Below are positions 53,995 to 56,446 of a stretch of DNA of 56,446 nt, piece after piece. The translations under genes were made by a program, and so were the position numbers. How positions within the stretch are numbered: position 1 is the first letter of the stretch; every line of letters starts with the position of its first letter. The notes below the pieces were generated by a model that saw nothing but the letters and a program-made list of their open reading frames with translations, did not search any database and had not been told where the DNA came from. Origin of the DNA: an uncultured Eubacteriales bacterium (GTDB lineage: Bacteria; Bacillota; Clostridia; Oscillospirales; Oscillospiraceae); NCBI GenBank assembly GCA_900313925.1, contig OMTF01000045.1, positions 1 through 56,446 of the forward strand, written 5' to 3'.

Positions 53995-54903
53995 CTAAGC
54001 TCTTGGATGAGCTTTTTTATATTCATCTTTTATGTGTTTTTGAAGTAATTGAGAATAGATTTGTGTCGAAGAAATATCGGCATGCCCAAGCATTTCCTGA
54101 ATAACCTTAATATCAGCCCCATTTTCTAACAAATGCGCTGCAAATGAATGTCTTAATGTATGAGGTGTAATGTCCTTACTGATATGTGCTTTCTGCTGAT
54201 ATGTCTTAATAATCTTCCAAAATCCTTGCCTTGACATTCTCTCACCGTTAACATTTACAAAAAGTGAGCGTTCATTTGGATCCGCAATCATATCAGGTCG
54301 GATAAAATCTACATACTCTTTTAACGCTTTTATCGCCTTTTTGTGCATTGGAATAAGGCGTGTTTTATTTTTTGTATGGCACGTTAAAAATCCCGCAGAT
54401 AAATTGACATCATCTACATTAAGATTTATTAGTTCTGTCACACGTATGCCAGTAGCATAAAGAACCTCTAGCATTGCTTTGTCGCGGTACCCTTTTGCAT
54501 CTATACATTCAGGCTGTTCTAAGAGCAACTCTACTTCACGGTTTGTTAAAATCTGAGGCAATTTTTGATATGATTTATCTGGGACAAGCTTTGCAGCCGG
54601 ATTTCCTTGAATTTTTCCTTGAGATCTTAAAAATGAATAAAAACATTTAATCGACGCAATATTTCGTGAAACTGTAGCTACGGATTTTCCACTATTACGC
54701 AAATGTGTTACATATTTGTTTAGTTGTTCATCAGACACAGAATCTAAACTTATTTCAAAATGCAAATCAATATAAGCATCAAGCTGTCTTATATCCCTCA
54801 TATATGAACTAATCGTGTTCTGTGCAGACTTTTTTGTATTCTTCAGATAATTTTCAAACAACACAATACTCTCATCACTGCTCAAACTTAACACCGCCTT
54901 CAA
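53995..54903 (-). CDS. xerD: site-specific tyrosine recombinase XerD
   Basis: About 300 residues. The catalytic set is complete: Arg in YATGIRVTELINLNVDDV, Lys in CHTKNKTRLIPMHKK, His-x-x-Arg in TPHTLRHSFAAHLLENGADI, then MLGHADISSTQIYSQ with His and the nucleophile Tyr. The LLQKHIKDEYKKAHPRA end is typical of XerD. It should resolve chromosome dimers at dif. TTG 54903 opens the longest frame; TTG 54885 lies eight bases after AAGGCGG and may be the true start. A dif-like sequence lies upstream at 55013-55040. Confidence 0.92.
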   Translation of the reverse strand: MKAVLSLSSDESIVLFENYLKNTKKSAQNTISSYMRDIRQLDAYIDLHFEISLDSVSDEQLNKYVTHLRNSGKSVATVSRNIASIKCFYSFLRSQGKIQGNPAAKLVPDKSYQKLPQILTNREVELLLEQPECIDAKGYRDKAMLEVLYATGIRVTELINLNVDDVNLSAGFLTCHTKNKTRLIPMHKKAIKALKEYVDFIRPDMIADPNERSLFVNVNGERMSRQGFWKIIKTYQQKAHISKDITPHTLRHSFAAHLLENGADIKVIQEMLGHADISSTQIYSQLLQKHIKDEYKKAHPRA

Positions 54904-55012
54904 ATACTGATATGTATTACCGCAATAAGTGGTTTTACATAATGCGTTGTATTGTTAATATATTACAAATCCTATTTGTTATCAATAGTTTTGTAATTTT
55001 TTGAGAAAATTT

Positions 55013-55040
55013 TTTATTATGAATATATATTATGTTAACT
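55013..55040 (+). other. dif-like XerC/XerD site
   Basis: The 28-base window splits as TTTATTATGAA, TATATA and TTATGTTAACT. The right arm and centre match, with a single difference, the 20 right-hand bases of the B. subtilis dif site as I remember it. The left arm agrees poorly. A second near-copy of the right arm (TTATGTTTACT) lies at 55044-55054. The AT-rich setting raises the chance of coincidence. Confidence 0.35.
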
Positions 55041-55658
55041 ATATTATGTTTACTTATTAAACTTGTATATTAATCTCACAGATTTTGGCTAATTTTAGTT
55101 CCAACATTTTGTATGCAATATAATCATTAATACTAAATACGGTATAAATCATTTTTTATGTAAGCTGTTTATTGAATTTTTATTATGATTACTATACGTA
55201 TAAATTATAATAATTTAATAATCAACTTGTAACTATTATAAGCTTTTTGTTATTATTTCTGCTGCTAAATTTTAGTCCACTTAAAGGTTCAATAATGTAA
55301 TCTATTCGGATGATATTAGATGATAATAATAGACATTAGACTATGTGTTGCTCAATCTAAATTTTATTAATACAACTCGAATATTTTATTTGATTGCCTA
55401 TTCCCTACTCAGCAATTGTTTTACTTATTAATATTCAATATCTATTCAACCAAACTTACGCGCATATTCTAAACATGATAGTCACGTTAGTGTGTAACAA
55501 AGACTACATCGCACCTCAAAGCCTAAAAGTTTAATTATCCTCTCTTCTGCAGCAGAAGGAGACTTATTCTTTTAAATTAAGAAACTCATTTTTCAAGTAG
55601 AATTTGTCTTGATCCGGTATGGCATTGTTCTGTTCCATCTGCGGAATGAACATAAAAA

Positions 55659-55697
55659 AAGCAAATCAAAAAGTTCTTAGACTAATTTGATTTGCTT
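55659..55697 (-). terminator. terminator after yajC
   Basis: AAGCAAATCAA at 55659-55669 pairs with TTGATTTGCTT at 55687-55697; on the minus strand the stem is followed by a run of seven T including stem bases. It is the expected place for yajC termination. Confidence 0.75.
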
Positions 55698-55728
55698 ATT
55701 AGCTGAATCGCAATTATATTGAGTTATT

Positions 55729-56178
55729 TTATTTCGTCTCAAATATATTGTCACTTGGTTCTTCTTTTGTATCTTCCTTTATGGGTTCCGCTGTAGGAGC
55801 ATCTACCGCCTGATTTGGGGCATCTGAAACGGTTGCTGCAGACTCCAGTGCTTCATTATCTTCACTTTTAGACGATTTGGACGGCTCCTTTTTTGTTTTA
55901 TTATCTTGTTCTTCTTTCCCGTTTGTTGAAATGGCCCATTTTTTAACTTGAATACGAACTCGATCTTCGCCAGTTTCAAAAGTAATTGTATCTTCTGTGA
56001 CTTGCACTACTTTACCAGTCATTCCTCCAATTGTAACTATTTCATCTCCAATTTGCAGGTTGTTTCTCATTTCTTCAAGTTTTTTCTTTCGCTTATTTTC
56101 AGGACGAATAAGGAAAAGGTAGAAAATGACAAAAATAAGAACAAGCATTACTATGGATGAAAAACCACTGCTATTCAT
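55729..56178 (-). CDS. yajC: preprotein translocase subunit YajC
   Basis: About 149 residues. One N-terminal membrane helix (SSIVMLVLIFVIFYLFLIRP) is followed by the YajC signature RKKKLEEMRNNLQIGDEIVT and IGGMTGKVVQVTEDTITFET. The last 55 residues are a charged, low-complexity tail (KEEQDNKTKKEPSKSSKSED and onward), longer than in typical YajC of about 100 residues. ATG 56178 is nine bases after GGAGG; ATG 56187 abuts that site and is unlikely. YajC associates with SecDF, which is not in the window. Confidence 0.92.
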   Translation of the reverse strand: MNSSGFSSIVMLVLIFVIFYLFLIRPENKRKKKLEEMRNNLQIGDEIVTIGGMTGKVVQVTEDTITFETGEDRVRIQVKKWAISTNGKEEQDNKTKKEPSKSSKSEDNEALESAATVSDAPNQAVDAPTAEPIKEDTKEEPSDNIFETK

Positions 56179-56291
56179 ATTAGACATCCTCCAAATTCAT
56201 ACTAATGACTTTGTTATTATATCATTACCCATCTTATTTTCAAGATGGACTAACAACTGAACCGCGTCAAGTTGTAGGATTACAATACATA

Positions 56292-56446
56292 TGTTACAGG
56301 ACAACAGAATAAAGAAAAGCGGAAGAGCCTGACTTGTGTTAAAGTAAGTTCACCACAAACCAACCAAACATAAGGAGGTCTTCCGCTGTGACTACTATAA
56401 CACAGGACATGCGCTTTCGGCTATCCCTTATTCGCTATTCTGAGAA
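56292..56446 (+). mobile_element. left end of an insertion sequence, cut by the window edge
   Basis: The block from about 56292 (TGTTACAGGACAAC) to the window end looks like an IS left flank followed by the transposase start. The inverted repeat AGCGGAAGA (56318-56326) / TCTTCCGCT (56379-56387) lies just before the transposase start. The exact end cannot be set without the right end. Confidence 0.45.
56388..56446 (+). CDS. transposase N-terminus (partial), GTG start
   Basis: The frame from GTG 56388 reads (M)TTITQDMRFRLSLIRYSE and runs off the window. AAGGAGG lies nine bases upstream. The opening resembles helix-turn-helix DDE transposases of clostridial IS elements (IS481/IS3-like), in which this segment precedes the DNA-binding domain. 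Only 19 codons are present, so the family call is tentative. Confidence 0.55.
   Translation, partial: MTTITQDMRFRLSLIRYSE

Larger units (their letters stand above)
54904..55728. other. 0.8 kb very AT-rich gap between xerD and yajC
   Basis: No coding frame or tRNA is seen. It contains the dif-like site (55013-55040), a tandem near-repeat of its right arm (55044-55054), a short palindrome CTTCTG/CAGAAG at 55544-55558, and the yajC terminator at the right end. The rest looks like unstructured AT-rich DNA. Confidence 0.5.

Noticed and set aside
54904..55728. AT-rich gap considered as a replication origin
   Set aside because: No dnaA or dnaN gene and no cluster of DnaA boxes (TTATCCACA) was seen. 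The terminus-like dif match is the better reading.

Overview
The window is a low-G+C (mid-30s % by eye) segment of what looks like a chromosome from an anaerobic, probably endospore-forming member of the Clostridia, most likely an Oscillospirales/Ruminococcaceae-type organism. The grounds are a reverse-type rubrerythrin, a PPi-type phosphofructokinase, a SigH-type sigma factor, a DUF1002 protein, the YmfF/YmfH M16 pair, an Asp23 family protein, and the gene order Asp23-nusB-xseA-xseB-ispA-dxs-tlyA-nadK-argR-recN. Genus or species cannot be fixed from this window alone.

Layout. 0-6.8 kb: the 3' part of a G+C-rich structured RNA, a divergent ppk2/ppk1 polyphosphate pair, rubrerythrin, about 1 kb of decayed DNA, a DUF1002 protein and a DivIC-like protein. 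6.9-20.1 kb: one continuous arginine cluster, argG-argH-argC-argJ-argB-argD-argF-carA-carB, mostly with overlapping stops and starts. Its last gene is a fusion of the carbamoyl-phosphate synthase large subunit to a complete diaminopimelate epimerase (DapF). 20.2-23.5 kb: tRNA-Asp and tRNA-Thr, an AEC-family transporter, a Sapep-type dipeptidase, then a second tRNA-Thr and tRNA-Tyr. 23.5-28.8 kb: a GH25 muramidase, a small helical protein, lgt and two M16 peptidase-family genes. 29-39.5 kb: a housekeeping cluster on the plus strand (Asp23, NusB, exonuclease VII, isoprenoid precursor synthesis, TlyA, NAD kinase, ArgR, RecN) followed by tyrS. 39.6-43.7 kb: PPi-phosphofructokinase and class II aldolase divergent from each other, then a membrane protein shaped like a P-type ATPase without its catalytic motifs. 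43.8-56.2 kb: nearly all minus strand, with a Xer-type recombinase, a GME-fold protein, radA, an aminotransferase, a Nif3-like protein, trmK, a DUF1858 protein, a zinc-ribbon protein, sigH, ruvB-ruvA-ruvC, xerD, an 0.8 kb AT-rich gap and yajC. The right edge enters an insertion sequence.

How the genes work together. The arginine cluster can take glutamate/acetylglutamate through to arginine, with ArgJ recycling the acetyl group and CarAB supplying carbamoyl phosphate. An ARG-box-like palindrome lies just upstream of the argG promoter, and the repressor gene argR is 29 kb downstream in the same window. The fused DapF domain ties arginine/pyrimidine supply to the lysine/meso-diaminopimelate branch. 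PPi-PFK and aldolase form a glycolysis pair. RuvABC, RadA, RecN, exonuclease VII and two Xer-type recombinases give a dense recombination/repair content, and a dif-like sequence lies upstream of xerD.

The most unusual items are the CarB-DapF fusion, the argG start (a promoter inside the apparent N-terminus and a well-placed ribosome site in front of ACG), the pseudo-P-type ATPase, the pseudoknotted RNA at the left edge, the dif-like site, and several long perfect inverted repeats. No CRISPR array, prophage or complete transposon was seen.
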